Positions 1 to 8,184 are shown, counted from the stretch's first letter. The stretch: DNA of 21,848 nucleotides from DATESZ01 sp035283845 (GCA_035283845.1 DATESZ010000149.1:1-21848); one strand, 5' to 3'. The notes: generated by a model from the sequence alone, not told the origin. Program-made: numbers and translations.

Positions 1-920
1 GTCTCCAGACTGAAATTTTGTTCCAACCTGTGCACCGTGAGGTTAAAATCGAGGTCCGGGGTAAGGGCGGCATCAAGCGAGGCGGCCATGAAAAAGGAAC
101 GGTTGTCATACGATGTTGTTATATCCGCGCTCGGAAAAGCGCCAAACTCGTTTTCCGGTTTGCTTACGCCTATGGTCAGGCCAATATGTGCGTCCTGGGA
201 AATGGGGAGGCTGAACTTCGAAAACAGGCTGGAGGTATCAAATCCCCGGGATGACCTCAGGCCGTCAGACTCCTGGTGGCCGGCAAAAAGATAATACCCG
301 ACCGGTCCGGCCCGGCCAGAGACCTGGGCGCTGTAATCCTGGGTGTTCTTTTCGCCGTAGGAGGCCTTTACCGCGCCGGCCGGTCTTGCCGTTGTTCCCG
401 CCGCCTTGGTCAGGATATTGATCACGCCGCCCAGGGAAGACCCCCAGGCGGAAGACGCCGGCCCCTTGATGATCTCGATGCGCTCGATGACGCCGACGGG
501 GATCGAATTAGTTTCGGCGTGACCTTCGGACAGGAAATTCCAGGAGATGCCGTCAACGAGCGTCAGGACGTGCCGTTGCTCGGAGCCTTGAATACCGATC
601 AGCGAGGTGGCGCCGAAGTCCTGGTTGAAACTGATGAACAGGCCGGGGACCCGGTTCAACACCTCGGCCACCGTATGGGCGTTCATGGCCTCGATCTCTC
701 TGGCCGTGATCACCGTGATGTTTTCCGCTGCCTGGGATAAAGGTTTCGGATGCCGGGTGGCCGATATCACCAGTTCATCTTCCTTATAAAAGAGGCGGAG
801 GGACTGCATTTCCTCCGGGGACTGGGCGGCTGCGGTCCGGCATAAACAGATCCCGGTGAGAGAAACAGCTATTAGAAGAATGCCTGCATTTAATAAACAG
901 CGCCGCAAAATATCCCTCAC
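1..920 (-). CDS. TonB-dependent outer-membrane receptor, N-terminal part (cut by window edge)
   Basis: The minus strand is open from a GTG at 920-918 to the window edge, giving 306 residues without a frameshift. The first ~30 residues form a signal peptide with a hydrophobic stretch (about residues 8-27) ending near RTAAAQ. It is followed by DELVISATRHPKPLSQAAEN, the usual start of the mature receptor, and a plug domain with AMNAHTVAEVLNRVPG, LVDGISWN, IERIEIIKGPASSAWGSS and LGGVINILTK. After about residue 170 the alternating pattern of barrel strands begins. Such receptors import siderophores, cobalamin, metals or sugars across the outer membrane using TonB energy; the substrate cannot be told from this part. 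An in-frame stop lies just upstream of the GTG and there is no clear Shine-Dalgarno, so the start is moderately sure. It is divergent from a substrate-binding protein and a sensor kinase, which suggests a shared substrate. Confidence 0.9.
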   Translation of the reverse strand, partial: MRDILRRCLLNAGILLIAVSLTGICLCRTAAAQSPEEMQSLRLFYKEDELVISATRHPKPLSQAAENITVITAREIEAMNAHTVAEVLNRVPGLFISFNQDFGATSLIGIQGSEQRHVLTLVDGISWNFLSEGHAETNSIPVGVIERIEIIKGPASSAWGSSLGGVINILTKAAGTTARPAGAVKASYGEKNTQDYSAQVSGRAGPVGYYLFAGHQESDGLRSSRGFDTSSLFSKFSLPISQDAHIGLTIGVSKPENEFGAFPSADITTSYDNRSFFMAASLDAALTPDLDFNLTVHRLEQNFSLE

Positions 921-963
921 GGAGAACAGGAGAAAAGTTTTTTATTTTCAGATGAGCAAACTT

Positions 964-981
964 ATGGTAATCACTTACCGC
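964..981. promoter_or_regulatory. Short inverted repeat between divergent genes
   Basis: GGTAA (966-970) and TTACC (975-979) flank a 4-base spacer in the 140-bp gap between the TonB receptor and the substrate-binding protein. Its position suits an operator controlling both genes, but the arms are only five bases, so chance is a real alternative. Confidence 0.2.
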
Positions 982-1060
982 GTTTGTTTAGATTTTTCAA
1001 GAATTTATTTGCGTATTGCCGGGTCATATAAAAATTTCCGTACCGGCAATAAGGATTCAA

Positions 1061-1957
1061 GTGGCAAACAAGATTTTCATACTTCTGTTGTTATTGACCC
1101 TCTTAATCGTGCCGGCGGAAGCCGGACAGAAGGTCCTGGCCGTCCAGAGCGTCCCTGTTGGGCCCTACGAGGAAGCCGTCAAGGGTTTTGAGCATGTCTA
1201 TGGAACAGATGTGAAGCGACTTTTTATCTCCGGGCGGAAAAAAAAGGATGTTCTGAAGACGATTCATGGGATAGGGCCGGATATGGTTCTTGCCGTTGGA
1301 AGGGATGCCCTGCTGATTGCCAGGCAGATTGCGACCATACCGGTTGTCTATTGCATGGTCTTAAATCCTCTATCCATCCTTGCGGGTGAAAAAAACATCA
1401 GCGGTGTCAGCATGAATCTGCCGCCGGAGAAACAACTGCAAGAGCTTTTGACGATACTCCCCTCCACGCATAGCATAGGCCTGCTCTATGACCCAGGTCA
1501 AACGGGCGTGTTTGTTCAAAGATCACGCGATGCTGCCGCAAAGATCAACGTCAATCTGATGGCAGAGACGATTCGCCTCTCCCGGGACGTTGCTCCGCTT
1601 ATCAATACGATGAAAGGCAAGATTGGCGTCTTCTGGATGCTCCCGGATATCACAGTGATAACACCGGAAACAGTCGAATCCATGCTTCTCTTCTCCCTGG
1701 AAAATAACATACCGATCCTTACCTATTCAGAAATGTATCTGGAGCTCGGGGCAATGCTTTCCATCGGGATCGATCCTTTTGACATCGGGAGTCAGGCAGG
1801 AGAGTTGGCGCAAAAGCTGTTCTCGAAAAGTGACAGCAAGGAGGTTCAACATGTTGATGCCCGCAAGGCGCTTATTTCTATTAATTATAAAATAGCCCGT
1901 AAGCTGGGGATTCATATTGACGAAAAGGTTATCGGAAATGGCAGGATCATCCGGTGA
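1061..1957 (+). CDS. ABC-type substrate-binding protein (PF04392-like), periplasmic
   Basis: 298 residues. I chose GTG 1061 over an upstream in-frame TTG at 1016 because AAGGA lies 5 bases before it and because it places the signal peptide (VANKIFILLLLLTLLIVPAEA) at the very N-terminus. The mature part has the two-lobe pattern of the 'ABC transporter substrate binding protein' family: VLAVQSVPVGPYEEAVKGF, then PDMVLAVGRDALLIA, PVVYCMVLNP, GVSMNLPPEKQLQELLTILP, IGLLYDPGQTG and PILTYSEMYLELGAMLSIGI. No permease or ATPase gene is adjacent. The next gene, a hybrid histidine kinase, starts 10 bases after the stop, so the protein may present its ligand to the kinase rather than to a transporter. 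This coupling is inference from gene order. The ligand is unknown. Confidence 0.85.
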   Translation: MANKIFILLLLLTLLIVPAEAGQKVLAVQSVPVGPYEEAVKGFEHVYGTDVKRLFISGRKKKDVLKTIHGIGPDMVLAVGRDALLIARQIATIPVVYCMVLNPLSILAGEKNISGVSMNLPPEKQLQELLTILPSTHSIGLLYDPGQTGVFVQRSRDAAAKINVNLMAETIRLSRDVAPLINTMKGKIGVFWMLPDITVITPETVESMLLFSLENNIPILTYSEMYLELGAMLSIGIDPFDIGSQAGELAQKLFSKSDSKEVQHVDARKALISINYKIARKLGIHIDEKVIGNGRIIR

Positions 1958-1967
1958 GGAATAACAT

Positions 1968-4025
1968 ATGCAGTTAACGTTTCTGAAATTCTTTAAGAAA
2001 AAATTTGGCATCAAGATTTTTCTGAGTGGCGCCTGCCTTATTTTTATCATCTCGTCCTCTTTTACCGCTTTCTTTTATCATTACCAGAGTAAATCGTTGA
2101 CCGAGGCGCTTATACAAAACAACCTTTTACTTACGGGCATCCTTGCTTACAACTCAAAAATCGGTGTATTTTCCGAGAATGAAGAACTGCTCAGGAATCC
2201 TGTTGACGGAATATTTCAGCAAGAGGAAATTGTAGAAGTTTCCATCTACGATCTGAACGGGCGTCTGCTCACGAAGCGGGAAAGATCTGAAATGCAGCAT
2301 GCTAAGAAACCGGATAAGGCCGATAAAACGGTTGGACTGATCGAACCCAGGATAGTTGCTAAACTCAGAGCGTCTGCGTCTCCCTTTTACCTTGAAAAGG
2401 AGAATAAAAATAAAGTGGAATTCTGGTCATCGGTCGTCGCAAGTTCAGGATATGGGTCAGCGGAATCCTTGTTTATTGAAAATGCATTGCCTCCTGGAAA
2501 GGAGCGTATTATCGGATTTGTCCGGATAACCGTCGGAAAATCGCTACTTAATAAAATGCTCAGCGTCCTGTTGGTGAAAAGCGTTCTGATCGGCATTATC
2601 TTTTTGATAGTCGGTTCCGGCATTATCTATTTCGCAGTTAAACGGATAGTAAATCCGCTTAACACTTTGATAAAGGGGGTTGAAACCCTGGGAAGAGGAA
2701 ACTTTGGTGAAAATGTCCCCATTGAGACAGAGGATGAAATCGGAAATCTCGCCATGGCCTTCAATCAAATGTCCGAATCTTTGCTGAGACGGGAGACGGA
2801 AAAAAAGCAACTGGAAGAACGGCTCAGGCATTCACAAAGAATGGAAACGGTCGGCACACTTGCGGGCGGCATCGCCCATGACTTTAATAATATCCTGGGA
2901 ATCATTATGGGGTATGCGGAAATAGCATCTACGACTCCTCTGGAGAAGACCGATATGCCTCGTATTTTAAGGGAAATATTAAAGGCCGGCACCCGTGCAA
3001 AAGACCTGGTACAGCAGATCCTCATATTCAGTCGTCAGGGTTATCAGGAGCGAAATCCCTTGCTCATCAAACCACTTGTTGAAGAAGCCCTTAGAATGAT
3101 AGGTGTGTCACTGCCGGCTGCCATTGAGATACGCCATAACTTAAAATCAAGGCTGTCCCCTGTTTTATCCGATCCGTCGCAGATCCATCAGGTGCTGATG
3201 AACCTGTGCACTAACGCAGGTCATGCCATGCAAGACGGTGGGGGAGTGTTGGAGGTGAAGCTGGACGAAGGGGAGATCAGTGCCGGCGATCCTGACTTAT
3301 CTGTCAATATGCAGCCCGGGCGATACCAGGTTCTGACCGTGAGCGACACCGGCACTGGCATGGATGCTTCGGTCAAGGAACGGATTTTTGATCCCTTTTT
3401 TACTACAAAAGGGCCGGGAAAGGGAACCGGCCTGGGGCTGTCGGTAGTCCATGGAATCATAAGAAGTCACGGCGGCAAAATTAACTGCTATAGCGTGCCG
3501 GGAAAAGGGGCCACCTTTCAGGTATATTTTCCCACTGTTAAAGAGGAGCCATCGGAAAAACCCGATAAGTTTGATTCGATCCCACGTGGCAGAGAAAGAA
3601 TCCTTTTTGTTGATGATGAAGCGGCCTTGGTAGACATTAGCGAGCAGATGTTGCAAAGCTTTGGCTACCACGTCGTTGCCAGAACGAGCAGTATCGAGGC
3701 GCTTGAGGCTTTCCGAACTAAGCCGGATCAATTTGATCTTCTCATCACAGACAATATAATGCCGAATATGACCGGCGTGGAACTGGCAAAAGAGATCAAA
3801 CGAATTCGGCCCGACATGCCTGTCATTCTTTGTACGGGATTCAGTGACACGGTCATGGAAGAAACGGCTAAAGCTCTCGGCATTGCGGGACTTATAATGA
3901 AACCGATTATCAGGGGAAATATGGCCGGGGTCATTAGGCGCGCGCTGGGGCATGGCGAGGAAATGGGGACTGCAGGCCCCAACCCCAATAACCCCCATAC
4001 CCGGGCCGGGCACAACGAAAGATGA
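1968..4025 (+). CDS. Membrane hybrid histidine kinase with C-terminal receiver domain
   Basis: 685 residues; ATG 1968 is preceded by GAGGA 7 bases upstream. Order: TM1 (about 16-38), a periplasmic sensor of about 165 residues resembling a CHASE8-type domain, TM2 (about 203-224), HAMP (about 222-275), HisKA with phospho-acceptor H304 in AGGIAHDFNNILG, and HATPase_c with N412/N416 (MNLCTNAGHAM), D460 (VSDTGTGM) and GKGTGLGLSVVHG. A receiver domain follows (about 543-660) with D549/D550, phospho-acceptor D595 (LLITDNIMP) and K645. All catalytic residues are present. The N-box and receiver fusion are typical of hybrid kinases that signal through a phosphorelay, but no separate DNA-binding regulator lies in the window. 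It probably forms an operon with the substrate-binding protein. Oddity: the last ~13 residues, after the receiver domain, are encoded by a REP-like repeat. Confidence 0.95.
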   Translation: MQLTFLKFFKKKFGIKIFLSGACLIFIISSSFTAFFYHYQSKSLTEALIQNNLLLTGILAYNSKIGVFSENEELLRNPVDGIFQQEEIVEVSIYDLNGRLLTKRERSEMQHAKKPDKADKTVGLIEPRIVAKLRASASPFYLEKENKNKVEFWSSVVASSGYGSAESLFIENALPPGKERIIGFVRITVGKSLLNKMLSVLLVKSVLIGIIFLIVGSGIIYFAVKRIVNPLNTLIKGVETLGRGNFGENVPIETEDEIGNLAMAFNQMSESLLRRETEKKQLEERLRHSQRMETVGTLAGGIAHDFNNILGIIMGYAEIASTTPLEKTDMPRILREILKAGTRAKDLVQQILIFSRQGYQERNPLLIKPLVEEALRMIGVSLPAAIEIRHNLKSRLSPVLSDPSQIHQVLMNLCTNAGHAMQDGGGVLEVKLDEGEISAGDPDLSVNMQPGRYQVLTVSDTGTGMDASVKERIFDPFFTTKGPGKGTGLGLSVVHGIIRSHGGKINCYSVPGKGATFQVYFPTVKEEPSEKPDKFDSIPRGRERILFVDDEAALVDISEQMLQSFGYHVVARTSSIEALEAFRTKPDQFDLLITDNIMPNMTGVELAKEIKRIRPDMPVILCTGFSDTVMEETAKALGIAGLIMKPIIRGNMAGVIRRALGHGEEMGTAGPNPNNPHTRAGHNER

Positions 4026-4078
4026 AAATCACCCCCACCCCTCCCTCCCCCGTCGAGGGGGAGGGATACAGGGAGGGG
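3987..4078 (+). repeat. REP-like palindromic element, copy 1
   Basis: A 92-bp unit that aligns without gaps to 8054-8145, with about nine mismatches by eye. It begins AATAACCCCCAT and ends in a strong hairpin: CCCTCCCCC (4043-4051), loop GTCGA, GGGGGAGGG (4057-4065), followed by GGGAGGGG. It supplies the last codons and the stop of the histidine kinase and fills the gap to yifB. The hairpin could stabilise the 3' end of the mRNA or attenuate transcription into yifB; this is inferred from structure only. Confidence 0.85.
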
Positions 4079-4122
4079 CCCGGAAGCAAAGAATCACTCC
4101 GACTGAATGATGGGGAGGTCAG

Positions 4123-5652
4123 GTGATAGTAAGAGTCACGAGCGGCACGGTAATCGGCATTGATGCCTACGCCGTGGACGTAGAGGTGGATCTGTCGTCC
4201 GGGTTTCCCCTGTTTTCCACCGTCGGGCTGCCCGATGTGGCGGTCAAGGAAAGCAAGGAACGCATCCGGGCGGCCATAAAAAATTCCGGTTACGCATTTC
4301 CCCGCAAGCACATTACTGTAAACCTGGCCCCGGCTGATATAAAAAAAGAAGGCACCGCCTTTGACCTGCCCATTGCCGTTGCCATCCTGGCGGCGGGGGG
4401 CAATATTCAACCCGATCCACTTAAAAATTACGTTTTTATGGGTGAGCTTTCTCTCGACGGCGGCATCAAGGGAGTGCACGGGGTGCTCCCAGTAGCCCTT
4501 CAGGTGAAAAGGATGGCCAAGAAGGGGATCGTCGTATCGGAAGAAAACGCCCCGGAAGCAGCCTTGGTGGAAAGTATCGAAGTTATAGCCGTAAAAAGGC
4601 TTTCCGACGTGCTGGATTTCCTGGGCGGGAGATTGGATATAAAGCCCTTTAAGGTTGATTTGCAGGAGGCATTTCGCAACACGCTCCAGTATCCTTTTGA
4701 TTTTAGCGATATCAAGGGACAAGATCAGGCCAAAAGGGCCTTAGAGGTCGCGGCGGCCGGCGGCCATAACATTATTATGATCGGGCCTCCCGGCTCCGGT
4801 AAAACCATGCTCGCCCAAAGGCTGGTTACAATCCTTCCCGATCTTTTCCTGGAAGAAGCTATTGAAAGCACGAAGATATTCTCCGTTGCCTCGCTTTTGA
4901 ACAAAGGTGAAACGTTGCTCATGAACAGGCCCTTTCGCGCCCCCCATCATACCATCTCCGATGCAGGCCTGGTAGGCGGAGGTCGGACCCCCGGGCCGGG
5001 AGAGATCAGTCTCGCCCACAACGGGGTATTATTTCTCGATGAACTGCCGGAGTTTAAAAGGAATGTTCTTGAGGCGCTGCGCCAGCCCCTTGAGGACGGC
5101 GCTGTCACCATTACCAGATCTTCCATGACGGCAAGTTTCCCGGCTAAGTTCATGCTGGTGGCGGCAATGAATCCCTGCAACTGCGGGTTCAGGGGCGATC
5201 GGCGCCGCTCTTGCCACTGTAGCACCACGCAAATCAGACAATATCAGTCACGCATTTCCGGCCCTTTACTGGACCGCATCGACATCCATGTTGAGGTACC
5301 GTCCATGGAATACCGGGAAATTTCGGGAACCCACAACAGCGAAGATTCTAAAACGATCCGGGAACGAGTCCGCAAAGCCCGGAATCTGCAACTAGACCGC
5401 TTTGCAGGTCAAGGCAATCTGCTGAACGCCAGGATGTCGGACCGGCAGCTTAGGGCTTATTGTCCGCTCGATGAAGCTTCCCGCCAGTTGATTGAGATGG
5501 CAGTTGACAAGCTGGGTTTGAGCATGCGCGCCTCCACGCGGATCATGAAGGTAGCCCGGACCATTGCCGACTTGGAAGGCGCCAATAAAATCGAGGCATC
5601 CTATGTGGCTGAGGCCATTCAATACCGGAGCCTTGATAGAAGGATGATTTAG
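4123..5652 (+). CDS. yifB: YifB/ComM family Mg-chelatase-like AAA+ ATPase
   Basis: 509 residues, the usual length for the family. The start is GTG 4123, with GGGGAGGT just upstream. The N-terminal ~170 residues are the Lon-protease-like ChlI fold (GIDAYAVDVEVDLSSGFPLF, TVGLPDVAVKESKERIRAAI, HITVNLAPADIKKEG, FDLPIAVAILAA). The AAA+ module follows, with Walker A GPPGSGKT (221-228), the FRAPHHTISD segment, Walker B LFLDE (303-307) and sensor AAMNPCNCG. A cysteine cluster (C352, C354, C364, C366) is typical of the family, and the C-terminal helical domain ends in ASYVAEAIQYRSLDRRMI. Homologues (ComM) are hexameric helicases that drive branch migration during natural transformation; in other bacteria the role is less clear. 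Its last codons lie in a 22-bp sequence repeated exactly upstream of ilvE. Confidence 0.95.
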   Translation: MIVRVTSGTVIGIDAYAVDVEVDLSSGFPLFSTVGLPDVAVKESKERIRAAIKNSGYAFPRKHITVNLAPADIKKEGTAFDLPIAVAILAAGGNIQPDPLKNYVFMGELSLDGGIKGVHGVLPVALQVKRMAKKGIVVSEENAPEAALVESIEVIAVKRLSDVLDFLGGRLDIKPFKVDLQEAFRNTLQYPFDFSDIKGQDQAKRALEVAAAGGHNIIMIGPPGSGKTMLAQRLVTILPDLFLEEAIESTKIFSVASLLNKGETLLMNRPFRAPHHTISDAGLVGGGRTPGPGEISLAHNGVLFLDELPEFKRNVLEALRQPLEDGAVTITRSSMTASFPAKFMLVAAMNPCNCGFRGDRRRSCHCSTTQIRQYQSRISGPLLDRIDIHVEVPSMEYREISGTHNSEDSKTIRERVRKARNLQLDRFAGQGNLLNARMSDRQLRAYCPLDEASRQLIEMAVDKLGLSMRASTRIMKVARTIADLEGANKIEASYVAEAIQYRSLDRRMI

Positions 5653-5653
5653 T
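5632..5653 (+). repeat. 22-bp direct repeat, copy A (3' end of yifB)
   Basis: The final codons of yifB with the TAG stop are identical over 22 bases to 6887-6908. The sequence begins CTTGATAGAAGG and ends GATTTAGT. The two copies bracket the dnaJ block. Confidence 0.9.
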
Positions 5654-5710
5654 TAAAGAAATCAAAGCCAAATCACGTTGACATGAAACAAAGATTCCCC
5701 GTCAAGACGG

Positions 5711-6775
5711 TCATTCAACCTTGCTCAACCTCTCAAACTCCCTGAGCAGTTCCTCCTGCTTCTTGGTAAGGCGGGTAGGAACGGTCACTACCGTTTCGAT
5801 GATCTGATCGCCCTGGCCGTGTCCCTGCAGGTGAGCGATCCCCTTCCCCTTTAAGCGAAAAATTCTGCCTGTCTGCGTTCCCCTGGGTATCTTGATTGTT
5901 TCCACCCCGGTCAGAGTAGGCGCCTCCACGGCTCCCCCCAAGGCTGCCTGGACGAAGTTGATAGGGGCGCGGTAGTAAATGTCATCACCGTTTCTTTCAA
6001 AAAAAGCGTGCTTTTCCACCTCAATGAATACATACAAATCGCCACTGGGACCGCCGTATTCACCTTCCCCGCCTTCGCCCCGCAGCCGGAGGCGTGAACC
6101 ATTCTCCACACCAGCCGGTATTTTGAGTAGAACGGTTTTGGTAGCCTTGACCTTCCCCCTGCCGGAACATGCTTCACAGGGGGTAGTGATTACGCTCCCC
6201 TGTCCCCGGCATTGAGGGCAGGTAGAACTGACACTGAAGAAACCGCTGGACTGCATGACCTGACCCCGCCCCTGGCAGCGGCTACATGCCTGCGGAGAAG
6301 TGCCCGGCTGACAACCAGATCCCTGACAAGAGGAACAGTGAACGTATTTCTTCAGAGTGATATCGGTGGTAGCGCCGAGGGCGGCGTCCATAAAGGAGAT
6401 GCGAATATTGTAACGCAGATCGGCGCCGGCCCGGGCCGCCGTACGGGAACGGGATCGCCCCGCCTGGAAGCCGAAGACGTCCCCGAAGATATCGCCGAAG
6501 TTGGAAAAGATGTCTTCGAAGCCCGAAAAGCCACGGTAGCCGGAACCCTTCAAACCCTCGTGCCCATAGCGGTTGTAAATGTCGCGTTTCTGTGGATCGC
6601 TCAAGACCTCATAAGCCTCGGCTGCCTCCTTGAATATCTCCTCCGCCTCCTTATCTCCTTGATTCCGGTCCGGGTGGAACCGCATGGCGAGCTTGCGGTA
6701 GTTCTTTTTTATCTCGGCCTCCGTGGCGTTTCTTTCTACGCCCAGGATCTCATAATAGTCACGTCTCGTCGTCAT
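5711..6775 (-). CDS. dnaJ: DnaJ-type (class I) Hsp40 co-chaperone
   Basis: 354 residues, slightly shorter than the common ~375. ATG 6775 is preceded by AGGAAGG. The J domain occupies about 1-70 with the HPD motif at 34-36, which stimulates the ATPase of DnaK. A G/F-rich linker follows (about 76-103), then a complete zinc-finger region with all four CxxC pairs (C147/C150, C164/C167, C186/C189, C200/C203), and the C-terminal substrate-binding domains. It is cytoplasmic and should pass unfolded clients to DnaK. There is no dnaK or grpE nearby, so it may be a stand-alone or second dnaJ. It is convergent with yifB and divergent from ilvE. A sigma70-like promoter lies about 60-90 bases upstream, and no complete CIRCE operator is seen. 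The gene with its promoter sits between two exact 22-bp repeats, so it may have been inserted between yifB and ilvE. Confidence 0.93.
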   Translation of the reverse strand: MTTRRDYYEILGVERNATEAEIKKNYRKLAMRFHPDRNQGDKEAEEIFKEAAEAYEVLSDPQKRDIYNRYGHEGLKGSGYRGFSGFEDIFSNFGDIFGDVFGFQAGRSRSRTAARAGADLRYNIRISFMDAALGATTDITLKKYVHCSSCQGSGCQPGTSPQACSRCQGRGQVMQSSGFFSVSSTCPQCRGQGSVITTPCEACSGRGKVKATKTVLLKIPAGVENGSRLRLRGEGGEGEYGGPSGDLYVFIEVEKHAFFERNGDDIYYRAPINFVQAALGGAVEAPTLTGVETIKIPRGTQTGRIFRLKGKGIAHLQGHGQGDQIIETVVTVPTRLTKKQEELLREFERLSKVE

Positions 6776-6835
6776 GGGACCTTCCTAAATTATCTTAAAT
6801 AGATGATATTATTTGATATTATCACCACTTTTTGT

Positions 6836-6863
6836 AATATAGTCATAAATTATATCTTGTCAA
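6836..6863 (-). promoter_or_regulatory. Predicted sigma70 promoter for dnaJ
   Basis: Read on the minus strand: TTGACA (6863-6858), a 16-base spacer, then TATATT (6841-6836). The -35 is perfect and the -10 matches five of six. Transcription would start near 6829, giving a leader of about 50 bases. The promoter lies inside the repeat-flanked block. Confidence 0.5.
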
Positions 6864-6886
6864 GAACGCTCGAAATTCATTGAAAT

Positions 6887-6908
6887 CTTGATAGAAGGAT
6901 GATTTAGT
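6887..6908 (+). repeat. 22-bp direct repeat, copy B (upstream of ilvE)
   Basis: Exact copy of 5632-5653, carrying the yifB tail sequence but detached from any yifB reading frame. It ends 66 bases before the ilvE start. Flanking sequence matches copy A only weakly. Confidence 0.9.
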
Positions 6909-6920
6909 GCTAAAAGCACT
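6906..6920 (+). promoter_or_regulatory. Small perfect inverted repeat upstream of ilvE
   Basis: AGTGCT-AAA-AGCACT is a 6-bp perfect stem with a 3-base loop. No T-run follows, so it is not a standard terminator. It could be an operator or a leader hairpin of ilvE. It overlaps the last three bases of repeat copy B. Confidence 0.3.
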
Positions 6921-6974
6921 TTCGACCCATACAGAGGGGATGGGGAAATTTTTGCAAAAAAGGGGAAGCGTTTA

Positions 6975-8054
6975 ATGGAAATTAAAATTATTACCGTTTC
7001 GCCGGAAAAAAGAAAACCGAAACCTGCTGATGAAACCAAGCTGGGCTTTGGGAAGATCTTTACCGATCATTTCTTTACGATGCAGTATACGACAGGACGT
7101 GCATGGCATGACCCCGTAATCGAACCGTACCGCCGCCTCTCCCTTGATCCGACGGCCATGTGCCTGCATTACGCCCAGGAAATCTTTGAAGGCATGAAGG
7201 CCTACCGGGGAAAAGACGGCGCCATTTATCTTTTCCGACCTGCTGATAACGCCGGACGCTTGAATATGTCTGCAAGAAGGATGTGCATGCCTGAGATTGA
7301 TACGGAACTTTTACTGGATGCGGTAAAAAAACTTGTGTTTTTAGAGAAAGAATGGATACCCAAAGGCGCGGGCACGTCCCTTTACATACGTCCCACCATG
7401 ATCGCCACGGAAGCGGCCCTTGGTGTTCATCCTGCCGGCGAATATCTCTTTTTTATTGTTGTCGGTCCCGTGGGCGCCTATTATCCTGAAGGATTCGGTC
7501 CGACAAAGATTTACGTAAGCGAGGAATATGTGAGATCCGTGCGGGGGGGGACGGGATCATGCAAGGCGGCAGGCAATTACGCAGCCAGTCTATACGCCAG
7601 CAGGATAGCTAATAAAATGGGGTATACGCAGGTTCTTTGGCTCGACGCCCTGGAAAGGAAATATGTGGAAGAAGTGGGCACAAGCAACGTCTTTTTTCGC
7701 ATCGCCGATGAGCTAATTACCCCTCCTCTGACCGGGGGAGCTATTCTTCCAGGTATCACGCGCGATTCGGTCATACAAATAGCCAGAAGGTGGGGTATTT
7801 CCGTCACCGAAAGACCGCTTGCCATGGAGGAAATATTGGAAGAAGCCGCCAAAGGACGCCTGCAGGAGGCTTTTGCTTCCGGGACGGCAGCCATTGTCTC
7901 TCCCATTGGGCATTTTTTCTACAAAGGCAGGGAGCATGCGGTAAACGGCGGCAATGCCGGTCCCCTTACGGAAAAGTTATACAATGAAATATTGGGAATA
8001 CAGTATGGCGAGAAGGAAGATCCCTTCGGATGGCGGGTTAAGATATCCTTCTGA
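6975..8054 (+). CDS. ilvE: Branched-chain-amino-acid aminotransferase (class IV, PLP)
   Basis: 359 residues, the length of the longer (BCAT2/eukaryote-like) IlvE group rather than the ~305-residue E. coli type. ATG 6975 follows AGGGGA by 8 bases. Visible family motifs: LGFGKIFTDHFFTMQYTTGRAWHDP, LHYAQEIFEGMKAYRGKDG, FRPADNAGRLNMSARRM, LYIRPTMIATE and GGTGSCKAAGNYAAS, in which K197 is the expected PLP Schiff-base lysine. Further motifs are QVLWLDALERKYVEEVGTSNVFF and LPGITRDSVIQIA. It interconverts leucine, isoleucine and valine with their 2-oxo acids using 2-oxoglutarate/glutamate, in the cytoplasm. It stands alone, not in an ilv/leu operon. Its TGA stop overlaps the first base of REP copy 2. 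Confidence 0.95.
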   Translation: MEIKIITVSPEKRKPKPADETKLGFGKIFTDHFFTMQYTTGRAWHDPVIEPYRRLSLDPTAMCLHYAQEIFEGMKAYRGKDGAIYLFRPADNAGRLNMSARRMCMPEIDTELLLDAVKKLVFLEKEWIPKGAGTSLYIRPTMIATEAALGVHPAGEYLFFIVVGPVGAYYPEGFGPTKIYVSEEYVRSVRGGTGSCKAAGNYAASLYASRIANKMGYTQVLWLDALERKYVEEVGTSNVFFRIADELITPPLTGGAILPGITRDSVIQIARRWGISVTERPLAMEEILEEAAKGRLQEAFASGTAAIVSPIGHFFYKGREHAVNGGNAGPLTEKLYNEILGIQYGEKEDPFGWRVKISF

Positions 8055-8145
8055 ATAACCCCCATGACCGGGTCTGACGCAACGAAGGATGAAAATCACC
8101 CCCACCCCTCCCTCCCCCGTCGAGGGGGAAAGATACAGGGAGGGG
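8054..8145 (+). repeat. REP-like palindromic element, copy 2
   Basis: A 92-bp copy of the element at 3987-4078, starting at the last base of the ilvE stop. The loop GTCGA and the left stem CCCTCCCCC are kept; the right stem has changed to GGGGGAAAG, so this hairpin is weaker than in copy 1. It may act as a 3' stabiliser or transcription barrier for ilvE. Confidence 0.85.
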
Positions 8146-8184
8146 GTGCGGGTTGCTAACAGGGAATTGCCCCACCCGGGAAGG

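Noticed and set aside
3297..4722. Overlapping minus-strand open frames of about 240-260 codons opposite the kinase and yifB
   Set aside because: Both plus-strand genes are complete with family motifs; the minus frames cross the REP element and show no domain pattern.
5653..5710. Possible terminator between convergent yifB and dnaJ
   Set aside because: Only a 5-bp TTGAC/GTCAA pairing with a long loop and no T-run is visible, which is too weak to call.
6900..6920. Possible CIRCE (HrcA) operator for dnaJ, from TAGTGCTAA resembling the half-site GAGTGCTAA
   Set aside because: The second half-site at 9-base spacing is missing and the sequence lies upstream of the predicted dnaJ promoter. The local structure is a tight 6-bp hairpin instead.
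8063..8160. Short open frame of about 30 codons starting at an ATG in REP copy 2
   Set aside because: It is made almost wholly of the repeat, has no ribosome site and has no counterpart in the other copies.
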